Part shown: positions 8,510 through 17,374 of the stretch, piece by piece
Position numbering within the stretch: position 1 is the first letter of the stretch
Layout: every line of letters starts with the position of its first letter
NCBI RefSeq assembly: GCF_001269985.1
Contig: NZ_BBZB01000001.1
Span: 3,782,001-3,846,000 of the forward strand
DNA length: 64,000 nt
From: Pseudoalteromonas sp. '520P1 No. 423'
GTDB taxonomy: Bacteria > Pseudomonadota > Gammaproteobacteria > Enterobacterales > Alteromonadaceae
Direction: 5' to 3'
The notes under the pieces: generated by a model
Database searches by the model: none
The model's input: only the letters and a program-made list of their open reading frames with translations
Told to the model about the DNA's origin: nothing
Position numbers and translations under genes: made by a program

Positions 8510-9307
8510 ATGACTAAAAAAGATGCCTTAATAGGTTACAGTGGATTTGTCGGTAGCACACTTTTAAAACAAAAAAAATTCAATGGCTTATACCGCTCAA
8601 CTAATATAACTGAGATTAGAAACAAGTCATTTGATACTGTCGTTTGTGCTGGAGCTCCCGCTGTGAAATGGTTAGCGAACAAGGATCCAGAGCAAGATAA
8701 ACAGAGTATACAAGACTTAATCTCACATTTGTCGACCATAAAATGTGAACAATTCATATTAATTAGTACGGTAGATGTCTTTCAAAACCCTAATCAAGCA
8801 ACTGAATCAACTTCAATTGACACATCGGGTCTTCATCCCTACGGCCTCCACAGGTATGAGCTTGAAGAGTTTGTAAAGGCTAATTTTTTAAATCATCTTA
8901 TCATTCGCCTACCAGGCCTAGTTGGCCCTGGGCTTAAAAAGAATATCATTTATGACTTTTTAAACAACAATAATTTAGAGGCTATAGATAGCGGTGGTGT
9001 TTTCCAGTTTTACCCTATGGTAAACTTATGGCCAGATATCCAAGTTGCTATTAAGAACAACTGTAATCTTTTACATTTAACGGCTGAACCATTATCTGTT
9101 AGTGATATTGCAAAAGAGTGTTTTAACTTAGATTTTGACAATAAATTAAGTGATACGCCTGCTAGTTATGACTTTCAAACAGAGGTCTCTCATTTATTTC
9201 ATACTGAGCAACCTTATCAATACTCTAAAAAAGAAACATTATTAGCGATTCGTTCTTATGCTCAATCAGAAACTAAGAAAGAGGTGAATAATGATATCAA
9301 TCTCTAA
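8510..9307 (+). CDS. NAD(P)-dependent sugar epimerase/dehydratase-like (extended SDR)
   Basis: First gene of a seven-gene operon. A Rossmann fold starts at residue 9 with GYSGFVG (GxxGxxG); LISTVDVF near 84-91 is the active-site Ser/Thr region, and HPYGLHR at 109-115 is the YxxxK position with Lys replaced by Arg. LIIRLPGLVGPG follows the usual RPxxVYGP pattern. The ATG at 8510 is chosen because the Rossmann strand begins immediately after it; the upstream TTG at 8465 adds residues that fit no fold. About 265 residues, shorter than most nucleotide-sugar epimerases. Substrate unknown; probably tailors a sugar for the glycosyltransferases downstream. It overlaps the next gene by 17 bases. Confidence 0.8.
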   Translation: MTKKDALIGYSGFVGSTLLKQKKFNGLYRSTNITEIRNKSFDTVVCAGAPAVKWLANKDPEQDKQSIQDLISHLSTIKCEQFILISTVDVFQNPNQATESTSIDTSGLHPYGLHRYELEEFVKANFLNHLIIRLPGLVGPGLKKNIIYDFLNNNNLEAIDSGGVFQFYPMVNLWPDIQVAIKNNCNLLHLTAEPLSVSDIAKECFNLDFDNKLSDTPASYDFQTEVSHLFHTEQPYQYSKKETLLAIRSYAQSETKKEVNNDINL

Positions 9308-10106
9308 TATTGCTTGGGATGTAGCCAAGGATGAGGATGTTGCTAAAGTTTTAAACGACTATGCCGTTCCTTACATCGACATAGCACCTCCAAAATACTT
9401 TGACATACCTAGCCAAGCAGAAGAAAGAAAAATCTTAGAGGTAAAGCATTACTGGAATAGTAAGGGAGTCGAACCTATTGGGATGCAAGCCCTCTTGTTT
9501 GGTACTACTGGCCTTAATGTTTTTGGAACAAGTGAAACACAAAACTTGCTTTTACAGCATTTAACTCATATTTGTAGAATAGGAAGCTCTCTTGGTGCGA
9601 AAAAACTTGTTTTTGGCTCACCTAAAAACAGAGACCGCTCTCATTTAGACGATAATCAAACACTAAAAATGTCGGTCGATTTCTTTAGACGCTTAGGTGC
9701 TATAGCTGAGAGTTATGGTGTTGTTATATGTCTAGAGCCTAACCCTGAATGTTATCAAGCGAACTTTATGACGAACAGCATTGATACAGCGGTTATTGTA
9801 CAAGAAGTTAATCACGCTCATATTCGAATGCAGCTTGATATTGGTGCAATGGATATCAACAATGAAGACCCTGCTAAAATTATAAAATCAGTAGCGCCCA
9901 TTATTCATCACATTCATATTAGTGAACCACAACTTGCTCCATTGAACCAAAATAACCCCTATCACAAAAAAGCAGCTGAAGCGATACAAACCTATTTGCC
10001 AGAAATGCCTATGACAATTGAAATGCTAACAACCAACTCTTACTCATCAATTAAGCAAATACGAAATGCAATAGAGCTAATGCAACAAGTTTATAGAGGC
10101 TTATAG
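9291..10106 (+). CDS. Xylose isomerase-like TIM-barrel protein (sugar isomerase/epimerase)
   Basis: AP-endonuclease-2/xylose isomerase-like barrel of 271 residues. Putative metal ligands lie at Glu149 (CLEPNP), Asp183 (QLDIGAMD), His207 or His209 (HHIHISE) and Glu244 (TIEML), the E-D-H-E arrangement of the D-tagatose 3-epimerase group. Its start overlaps the SDR gene's end, with an AGAGGTG ribosome site, so it is translationally coupled. A keto-sugar or cyclitol isomerisation is likely; the actual substrate cannot be named. Confidence 0.8.
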   Translation: MISISNIAWDVAKDEDVAKVLNDYAVPYIDIAPPKYFDIPSQAEERKILEVKHYWNSKGVEPIGMQALLFGTTGLNVFGTSETQNLLLQHLTHICRIGSSLGAKKLVFGSPKNRDRSHLDDNQTLKMSVDFFRRLGAIAESYGVVICLEPNPECYQANFMTNSIDTAVIVQEVNHAHIRMQLDIGAMDINNEDPAKIIKSVAPIIHHIHISEPQLAPLNQNNPYHKKAAEAIQTYLPEMPMTIEMLTTNSYSSIKQIRNAIELMQQVYRGL

Positions 10107-10457
10107 ATGAAATGGTTAATTTTGGTTTTGGGTATTTTTTCAAATGCATCAGCAAGTGTTTTGATTAAGGTTGCGATGACTAATACATCCGCACCAATAC
10201 AGCTTAGTAAGCCGTTGTCTATCATTGGAAACATTCCGTTAGTCTCGGGGCTTAGCCTGTATGGATTAGCTTTCATACTCTATGCCGTTGCTCTAACATA
10301 CCTACCTTTAAATGTAGCCCACCCTACATTAACTAGCGGCTCCATTGCGTTAGTCGCAATCGCTTCAGTTGCTTTTTTTGGTGAAACACTCTCTCCTATC
10401 AATATAGCAGGCATCTTATTAATAACTCTTGGGGTTGTTGCGTTAACAATTAATTAA
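10107..10457 (+). CDS. ArnE-like small EamA/DMT transporter subunit (putative lipid-linked sugar flippase)
   Basis: 116 residues with four predicted membrane helices (about 2-20, 38-58, 65-87, 94-114). The sequence NVAHPTLTSGSIALVAIASV resembles ArnE and other short DMT proteins that flip polyprenyl-phosphate sugars (IAYPMLSL in ArnE). The acidic residue of EmrE-type drug pumps in helix 1 is absent (IFSNASASVLIK), arguing against a multidrug transporter. The ATG follows the preceding stop codon with no gap. A single gene, so it may act as a homodimer, unlike the ArnE/ArnF pair. Confidence 0.75.
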   Translation: MKWLILVLGIFSNASASVLIKVAMTNTSAPIQLSKPLSIIGNIPLVSGLSLYGLAFILYAVALTYLPLNVAHPTLTSGSIALVAIASVAFFGETLSPINIAGILLITLGVVALTIN

Positions 10458-10460
10458 CTT

Positions 10461-11579
10461 ATGTATAAAAATGTAGATATCACAATTATTGGCGGTGGTT
10501 TTTTTGGCTTATATCTTGCCGAATATTACTCTCTGTTGAACAAAAAAGTATTGATCATCGAAAAAGAAAACGATGCGATGCAAAGAGCTTCATATAACAA
10601 TCAGGCTCGTGTTCATAATGGGTATCATTACCCTAGAAGCGTCCTTACAGCTTTACGTTCACGCATCTCTTTTCCTCGGTTTGTTGACGAGTTCGCATCA
10701 TGTATTGATAATGATTTTGATAAGTATTACATGATATCTAATCGGTTAGGTAAAGTTACCCCTAACCAATTTGAAAAGTTCTGTGATCGAATAGGTGCAT
10801 CGCACGAGCCTGCATCATCGGCAATACATCAGTTAGTTAAACCTAATATGATTGATAGCATCTTCAAGGTAAAGGAGTTTGCATTTAATTCAACCCTTTT
10901 GAAAGAAACTATGTTAAACAGATTGCAAAATAATAATGTTGAAATTTTGTTTAATCACGAAGTGTCTAAAATTAAAAAAAACAATTCTAACTTAGAGCTT
11001 ACCGTTACCTCAGGTACAGAAATACAAAAGGTTACGAGCAAACAAGTGTTTAACTGCACTTATTCATTGTTGAACTCTGTCTTATCAGAGTCGAGTCTTG
11101 AACTTATTCCTTTAAGACATGAAATGACAGAAATGTGCATTGTTGATGTCCCTGATGAATTGAAAAAAGTTGGTATTACTGTAATGTGCGGTCCATTTTT
11201 TTCCATTATGCCTTTTCCATCTAAACAAGCACATTCTTTTAGTCATGTACGTTATACACCACATTACGAGTGGGATGATAATAACGAAAATTCTTATTTA
11301 AATGCTCATAAATTGGCAAAAGAAAACCTGCGAAAAAGTGCATTTAAAAAAATGCAATTAGATGCTCAACGTTATATCCCGATGCTAGAAGATATAAATT
11401 ATAAAGAATCGTTATGGGAAGTAAAAACAATTTTGCCTCGCAGTGGTACAGATGATTCACGCCCGATTTTATTTAAAGCAAATTATGGATTAGAAGGCTT
11501 ACACTGCGTAATGGGTGGGAAAATTGATAATGTGTATGACGTGATACAAACAATTAATGAATTAGGATTAGATAAATGA
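10461..11579 (+). CDS. FAD-dependent oxidoreductase, DAO family
   Basis: 372 residues. The dinucleotide fold is at the start: ITIIGGGFFGLYLAEYY (GxGxxG) with an acidic end VLIIEKEND. NNQARVHNGYHYPRS near 47-61 is a distinctive conserved-looking loop of unknown role. A C-terminal KANYGLEGLHCVMGGKIDN segment fits the second FAD contact. No signal peptide, so cytoplasmic. In this operon it probably oxidises a sugar or amino-sugar intermediate. It starts three bases after the small transporter gene and overlaps the next gene by ATGA. Confidence 0.78.
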   Translation: MYKNVDITIIGGGFFGLYLAEYYSLLNKKVLIIEKENDAMQRASYNNQARVHNGYHYPRSVLTALRSRISFPRFVDEFASCIDNDFDKYYMISNRLGKVTPNQFEKFCDRIGASHEPASSAIHQLVKPNMIDSIFKVKEFAFNSTLLKETMLNRLQNNNVEILFNHEVSKIKKNNSNLELTVTSGTEIQKVTSKQVFNCTYSLLNSVLSESSLELIPLRHEMTEMCIVDVPDELKKVGITVMCGPFFSIMPFPSKQAHSFSHVRYTPHYEWDDNNENSYLNAHKLAKENLRKSAFKKMQLDAQRYIPMLEDINYKESLWEVKTILPRSGTDDSRPILFKANYGLEGLHCVMGGKIDNVYDVIQTINELGLDK

Positions 11580-12595
11580 TAAAAAGCGATACTTTTATCT
11601 CTGTTGTATTAATCGTTAAAAATCAAACAGAGAAGTTAATAGGGTATATAGATAAACTATCCCCATACTTAGACCATCACCTTAATGACTATGAAATTGT
11701 CATTATCGATCAAAACTCCAAAGATGGTTTAGAGAACGAGCTCCCAAAATCACTTGCAACTCATCAATCGATAAGGCATATCCGTTTATCTCAAGAGGAA
11801 AGTAATGATGTTGCTCTTGCTGCTGGGCTAGAGAATGCAATCGGAGATTTTGTTATCAATTTAAATATTGAAAGTGATGATGTAGAAATAGTATTGCCAT
11901 TAATGGAATATGCTTTATTAGGTAATGATATTATTATATGCACATCAAATAAAGTAACTTCTTATTTTTATAAGAAAATTAAAATAGTATCAACTGGGTT
12001 GCTAAAATCTATAGGGTATACATTGCCAAATGACAGTACAGGAACGTTTTGCTTTAGCAGAAGATCTGTCAATGCCATTACAGAGTCAGGCCGTTACTAC
12101 TGCAAATTGCATATGAGAATGGCCAATATTGGTTATAATCTCCACCCATTCGATGCCAATCAATACACACATACCAATAAGAAAAAGAACATAACACGTG
12201 GTATAACTGAAACTCTTCATCATATGGTGTTTAACTCAACAAAACCACTTCGTTGGATGAGTTTTTTAGGCGTTATAGGCAGTATTCTAGCTATGTTTTT
12301 TTCAATTTATAGCCTATTAGTACATTTAATTAATGACACTGTAGCTTCAGGTTGGACAACAACAATCCTCTTTATGTCAATGTTATTTGCCATTTTATTC
12401 ACGATGCTATCATTTTTTGGTGAGTATCTAGCTAGGTTATTAAATGACCGTAGTGAACACAAAGATTATAACGTTGTATATGAGAAAAATAGCTCTGTTA
12501 TGTTAAATGAGAATCGTAGCAATGTTTTATTCACCTCAGTTAATAATGAAATGAATAACAAACAGGAAAGAATAAATGATAATACATTCAGCTAA
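11576..12595 (+). CDS. GtrB/ArnC-like GT2 glycosyltransferase with two C-terminal membrane helices
   Basis: 339 residues. The N-terminal GT2 fold has SVVLIVKNQTEKL, EIVIIDQNSKDG and FVINLNIESDD (the DxD-like site is weak). Two membrane helices at about 227-250 and 257-282 are followed by GEYLARLLNDRS, the arrangement of polyprenyl-phosphate sugar synthases such as GtrB and ArnC. Likely role: transfer of a sugar from a nucleotide donor to undecaprenyl phosphate on the cytoplasmic face. It overlaps the FAD gene by 4 bases and the next gene by 20. Confidence 0.8.
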   Translation: MIKSDTFISVVLIVKNQTEKLIGYIDKLSPYLDHHLNDYEIVIIDQNSKDGLENELPKSLATHQSIRHIRLSQEESNDVALAAGLENAIGDFVINLNIESDDVEIVLPLMEYALLGNDIIICTSNKVTSYFYKKIKIVSTGLLKSIGYTLPNDSTGTFCFSRRSVNAITESGRYYCKLHMRMANIGYNLHPFDANQYTHTNKKKNITRGITETLHHMVFNSTKPLRWMSFLGVIGSILAMFFSIYSLLVHLINDTVASGWTTTILFMSMLFAILFTMLSFFGEYLARLLNDRSEHKDYNVVYEKNSSVMLNENRSNVLFTSVNNEMNNKQERINDNTFS

Positions 12596-13364
12596 TCATC
12601 AAGTTCCAAGTTATGATGAAGTGTTTACTTCAAAAAAAAGGCACGATTATTGTGTTGCAATATTTGTTATCAATGAAGGCAAAAAGCTACATAAACAATT
12701 ACAACGAATGAAAGATTCTCATCTAAATGTGGATGTCATCATATCTGATGGAGGAAGTACGGATGGGTCAACAGATACACAAACACTGCAAGCATTGAAT
12801 GTTAATACATTACTCGTGAAGAAAGAAGCAGGCAAGCTTGGTAGCCAAATGAGAATTGCCTTTTCTTGGGCGCTGAAAAAGGGCTACAAAGGAGTCGTAG
12901 TAATTGATGGCAATAATAAGGATAGTGTTAAAAATATAAATGATTTTGTCATAAAACTAGAAGAAGGTTATGACCATATTCAAGGCTCTAGATTTATCCC
13001 TGGAGGTAAGGCTATTAACACACCAATATCCCGATTACTAGGACTAAAACTTTTACATGTGCCAATGATGAGAATGGCCTCAGGTTTTAAGTATACAGAT
13101 ACTACGAATGGCTTCAGAGCCTACAGCAAAAACTTATTACTTGATGATAATATGGCTGTATTTAGAGATGTATTCACAAGTTATGAGTTTCATTATTACT
13201 TAGCTATTACAGCAGCAAAAAAAGGTTTTAAATGTATAGAAATCCCGGTAACAAGAACTTATCCGAAGGGAAAAGTGCCAACTAAAATATCACCAATAAA
13301 AGGTAATTTAGGCGTTATCAAAACTTTATTTAAAACTTCTTTAGGGTTTTACAATGAAAAGTAA
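12576..13364 (+). CDS. GT2 family glycosyltransferase, dolichol-phosphate mannosyltransferase-like, soluble
   Basis: 262 residues without clear membrane helices. VIISDGGSTDGSTD and VVVIDGNNKD carry the nucleotide and metal-binding acidic residues; GSRFIPGGKAINTP matches the G(S/T)R acceptor-loop region of DPM1-like enzymes, and TTNGFRAYS follows. A second GT2 in the same operon suggests either a two-sugar unit or separate lipid-linking and chain-extending steps. Overlaps both neighbours (20 and 11 bases). Confidence 0.8.
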   Translation: MIIHSANHQVPSYDEVFTSKKRHDYCVAIFVINEGKKLHKQLQRMKDSHLNVDVIISDGGSTDGSTDTQTLQALNVNTLLVKKEAGKLGSQMRIAFSWALKKGYKGVVVIDGNNKDSVKNINDFVIKLEEGYDHIQGSRFIPGGKAINTPISRLLGLKLLHVPMMRMASGFKYTDTTNGFRAYSKNLLLDDNMAVFRDVFTSYEFHYYLAITAAKKGFKCIEIPVTRTYPKGKVPTKISPIKGNLGVIKTLFKTSLGFYNEK

Positions 13365-15978
13365 TAACTTCCTATCCCAATCTATACACCTTATTGTGGC
13401 ATTTATATTCTCTTTGATGATAGCTATATTATATTACAAAATTAATATAATTAACATTGACCCCTATGATCAATTTATATATGGGGATACCATTAATGCT
13501 TCATATAGCAAACTTACCGACTATAGATTTTTACTTATATTATTCAGTCTGTTTCTTTTCTCTTTCTTTATTTTTGATAAATTTAAAGTCATAACGAAAT
13601 GTATAAATGGATACAGTAGCCTCTTAACATTCCTACCCCTAATAAAAAGCAATAAGTTTACGTCCATTATTTTTGACTTCCTTTTGGTTGTACTTTTCTC
13701 TTACTTATCTAGTAAGGTTTTATTTAGCATAATAGGGTGGGAGCATTACTCAACATTTAATCGAAATGTGTTTATTATCTCAATTATGGTGATTTCGCTC
13801 TCTTTTAAGCAAAGAGCACCGTTAGTCTCTCAATTATTTTTTTCTGTTTCGCCTTTAGTCTATTTGAATGAAAGTTATATTTTTAACGGTGACGTCATTC
13901 ATTTCCCCCCTTCTGATAATTTAAGCTACCTTATCTATTTTATATCTTTGATTACGCTAATCATTTCAATTAATGATGTAATGAAAAATAATAGCAAAAT
14001 TAATTTCTCATTTTTGGTTTTTGTTTGCGTAGCATTAATAGGTGAAGGTAGTCGGATTTATGCTTTAGATGAGTATCACCTTGGTGAGGTGTTTACTAAT
14101 TTTCATCAGGGCATTACTTTAAATCAAGCATATTACTCAGAATATATTCCTACTAAAGGTTTTATGCATACTTTTACAGGTTTATTGAATAACACTTTCT
14201 ACGACGGTGGTTATACTACCATCGGATTGTCTTTAAAACTATCAGCACTGATTACAGTAATATTAGCGTTGGGAGTTCTTGGCTTTTTCTATAGTAAATT
14301 TATCCTCTTAATTCTTTTATGTATCGGCCTGCCCTTCACAGGACATTACGCACCGATATTAATTGGTATTTGTATACTAAGTAGTAAAAGAGTAGTAAAT
14401 GATAGTTACAACTTCATGATAGCCTCATTATTATTCTCCTTTTTTTACTTTGTTTATTATAATGCGTTTGCCATTGCTTTCGGACTTGTAATTCTTCCTA
14501 TTCTTATTTATCACTTAAAAGAGATAGTCATTCATAAATATCACCCTAATAAATTGCAATCTATTTCGTTTATTATTGGGATGCTTATTTTAATTTTCCT
14601 TTTTAATTATATTACTTCATCAGTAGCTTATGTTCTATCAAATAGCTCAAGTAACTTATTCTACTGGGGAAATTCAGGCACTTTCGAATCATTGTTAAAA
14701 AGTAATTTATGGGTATTAATACCCATAGTCCTTTCTTTTCTTATCTATACTAAAAATCTGGTTATTAATAAAGACAATATATTGTGGCTTTGCTTTTTTA
14801 TTATATTCCCCTTCGTCATTTTATCCTATCTTGAAGGAAGAGCTGATGGTCGATTTTCTCGAGCCTTTCTTTTCACAGCCTTCTGCGCACCAATGATTTT
14901 TGCATTCATCAACAACAAGAGTGTTGAACTTAATAAAGTCACTAAGTTGATATTATCATCACTTTTTATAATTATTTACTTCATTACTAGCAACCCTGCA
15001 TGGATTAAAATTAAAGGTATTAACAATTTCCATCGCGTATTTTCAGACAAAGGCATTGATAATAAGCACATATTAATAGATGAAAATGAAATACCTAATT
15101 TAGGTGATGGCTTTATAAAGAAAAGAAGGTATCAAGACCTAAAAAACGAGTATGAGCTTATTAGTAATTTATCAAGCAATGAGACATTTTTATTAATAGA
15201 TAAATATGTTACGCAAAGTGCTCGTTATTCAATCTATGATAAATTAACGCCAACTTTAAATCATTCTATTCTTAATGTAAGTAGCTTAGAGTTACAAAAC
15301 AAAGAGTTAGTCAAAGTTAAAAACTCTAATGTGGAAATAATAAGAGTTTCTAATGGAGTTCGTCGGTATCATCTTTTCTTTAATTACTTATCATCCTTAA
15401 ACTTTAAGTTTATATCATTTAAGGGTAGAGACTATCTTGTTTCACCTGAAGTATTCTCATCTATAGAAAATAAACTTGACTTCATTGTTAATAATTCTTT
15501 TGAACAAAAATACTCTACTAACCAATTTGGTTTACTTCCAATTAAATGGGGTAGTGCTCTAAGCAATCAGTTGTCTAACCTAGTAAATGCTAGAGTAGAT
15601 GAATCATTTTCTAAGAGTAATAGTATTAATAATTTTAGCAATATTGTTAGTGGCAAGGATCCTTGGCTCTTATATGATATAAAGAATCAACTTAGGCCAT
15701 TAGAGATTGATTTAATAAATTTAAACTTTAGTCTAAGTAAAGATGTCATATGTAACTCTCAATTATTTTGGGATGATGGGGGTGGTTTTAGTGAAGCTAA
15801 GTCAATAAGATTTAATATAGGCAATGGCGACAACGTAATCCCCATACATATGAACTACGACTGGAGAACCTCTTCTGAAATTTTGGGAATCCGAGTTGAT
15901 ATTGATAGCTGTAATAATAAGAAAGTGACCTTAAATAAAATTGAGGCCTATAAATATAACTTCCACATAAAAGATTAA
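13354..15978 (+). CDS. Large polytopic membrane protein, probable GT-C-type glycosyltransferase with C-terminal soluble domain
   Basis: 874 residues. Residues 1-540 hold roughly 12 hydrophobic segments; about 560-874 is a hydrophilic domain probably in the periplasm, as in GT-C enzymes. A loop near residues 234-245 (RIYALDEYHLGE) has an acidic DE pair but is not the first loop, so assignment to GT-C rests on topology and context, not on a signature. Expected job: transfer of the lipid-linked sugar to a periplasmic or outer-membrane acceptor, analogous to ArnT or GtrC. Very AT-rich. It could instead be a polymerase-like protein. Confidence 0.6.
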   Translation: MKSNNFLSQSIHLIVAFIFSLMIAILYYKINIINIDPYDQFIYGDTINASYSKLTDYRFLLILFSLFLFSFFIFDKFKVITKCINGYSSLLTFLPLIKSNKFTSIIFDFLLVVLFSYLSSKVLFSIIGWEHYSTFNRNVFIISIMVISLSFKQRAPLVSQLFFSVSPLVYLNESYIFNGDVIHFPPSDNLSYLIYFISLITLIISINDVMKNNSKINFSFLVFVCVALIGEGSRIYALDEYHLGEVFTNFHQGITLNQAYYSEYIPTKGFMHTFTGLLNNTFYDGGYTTIGLSLKLSALITVILALGVLGFFYSKFILLILLCIGLPFTGHYAPILIGICILSSKRVVNDSYNFMIASLLFSFFYFVYYNAFAIAFGLVILPILIYHLKEIVIHKYHPNKLQSISFIIGMLILIFLFNYITSSVAYVLSNSSSNLFYWGNSGTFESLLKSNLWVLIPIVLSFLIYTKNLVINKDNILWLCFFIIFPFVILSYLEGRADGRFSRAFLFTAFCAPMIFAFINNKSVELNKVTKLILSSLFIIIYFITSNPAWIKIKGINNFHRVFSDKGIDNKHILIDENEIPNLGDGFIKKRRYQDLKNEYELISNLSSNETFLLIDKYVTQSARYSIYDKLTPTLNHSILNVSSLELQNKELVKVKNSNVEIIRVSNGVRRYHLFFNYLSSLNFKFISFKGRDYLVSPEVFSSIENKLDFIVNNSFEQKYSTNQFGLLPIKWGSALSNQLSNLVNARVDESFSKSNSINNFSNIVSGKDPWLLYDIKNQLRPLEIDLINLNFSLSKDVICNSQLFWDDGGGFSEAKSIRFNIGNGDNVIPIHMNYDWRTSSEILGIRVDIDSCNNKKVTLNKIEAYKYNFHIKD

Positions 15979-15993
15979 TTTATAAGTGATAAA

Positions 15994-16023
15994 GTTGGTG
16001 GAGGACTAGAGTTCTCCACTAAC
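15994..16023 (+). terminator. Possible terminator hairpin after the glycan operon
   Basis: GTTGGTGGAG and CTCCACTAAC pair along ten positions (one G-T pair) around a ten-base loop, 16 bases after the stop. No T tract follows, so termination would be weak. Confidence 0.4.
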
Positions 16024-16149
16024 ATTAAGCTCTACTGTGACAGTATTTTTGTGTTTGTTAATTGTGTAGTGGTACAGTAATTTTGACCAACTAGTTAGAG
16101 GAGATATAATTCATCTCAGTATTTTTATAGGTGACTCAATGAAAAACAG

Positions 16150-17374
16150 GTGGACTTCCCTGATTTCACTAGACAGATTTCAATTCAGAAAATAATCTTC
16201 TTCAAACTTAGCTGGTGAAATACCGCAGTGTATGAGTGAAGCTTTTTAGGATTGAAGAACATTTCTATAAATTAAATACCTCAGCTTTCGCATCATTACG
16301 AGTTGTGTATATCTTATTTCAGACAATGCGTTTTTTGATCGTTGCAAAAAAGCTTTCAGCAACAGCATTATCATGACAATTTCCTCTTCGACTCATCGAT
16401 GGAACTAGGTTATGTTATTTCATGAATGCTAGCTAATCAGCACTGCCGTATTGGCTATCTTGATCGCTATACACCTAACTTCTGATTTTGGTTGGCGTTG
16501 ATAAACAGCCATTAATAAAGCTTTTATCACTAATTGCTTATCCATATTTCTATCCATTGACCACCCAGCAATCCGTCTTGAAAATAGAACCATCACGGTT
16601 GCAAAATATAAAAAACCTTCATTCGTTCAATGTAGGTAATATCACTTACCCACGATTGATTAGGAGCAGACGGATTAAATTGGTGTGCTAACAAATTATC
16701 GGCGACTCAATATGGTTTACCACCTTTTATGTAGTGTCGTTTAAACCTATTTTTGCTTTGAAATAATGCTGTCGCATTACCTTTGCAACACGATTAACAC
16801 TGCATTGTTCACCAATCTCACGTAAACCTTGGTAGATCCAAGGACAGCCATAAGTACCACCACTAGCAACATAAAACTCCTTGATAAGCTTAAATAAACG
16901 ATTGTCTTCAATCGTTCTATCGCTTTGTGGTTTATTTAAGCATACACAAAAACCACTGCGGTTTAACTTCATAACACGACACATAAATATAACTGAAAAC
17001 TCGTTACGATGGTTTCTAATAAAACAGTATTTTACTCTGGATTGTTGGCAAAGTACCTTTCGGCCTTTTTTAGGATGTCTCTCTCCGCTGTTACGCGTTT
17101 TAGCTCAGATTCAAGTTTTGCGATTTTTAATTGATCATCAGAAGATTGTTTTAGTTTAGGTTTTTTTAGATAACTGGCTCCGTCAGTGATATAAGGTTTT
17201 AGTACAAATTCCTAACTATTCTGACACTTCTGAAACTAAATAACCACATTCAGTGATTTGCTTTACAGCTTCAACTTTAAATTCTTGGGTATAACGTTTT
17301 CTTTACTCATAAACACCTCTTTTTTAGTTACATTGTAACTCTTTTAAGTGTCTAGCAAAGTCTAGGAAGTCCAC
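16150..17374 (-). mobile_element. Decayed IS3-family element
   Basis: Ends 16150-16175 and 17349-17374 are inverted repeats sharing GTGGACTTCC outside and CTAGACA inside. The minus strand holds fragments of both transposase frames: orfA coiled coil near 17030-17160 (LESELKRVTAERDILKKAE), an orfB N-terminal piece at 16727-16984 (GGTYGCPWIYQGLREIGEQC) and an orfB C-terminal piece near 16320-16400 (NAVAESFFATIKK). Many stops and frameshifts make it non-autonomous. The total of 1,225 bp equals a full IS3 length, so it decayed in place. Confidence 0.82.

Noticed and set aside
10107-10457. EmrE-type small multidrug resistance pump
   Set aside because: The essential membrane-embedded Glu of helix 1 is missing and the sequence and context are closer to ArnE.
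7012-15978. Composite transposon carrying the glycan operon between two IS3 elements
   Set aside because: The left IS (7012-8255) and the right remnant (16150-17374) have different ends and different transposase sequences, and the right one lies within a resident carrier gene.
16488-17159. Several 67-92 codon frames on both strands
   Set aside because: They lie inside the decayed IS3 element; only the minus-strand fragments match transposase, the plus-strand ones are shadows.
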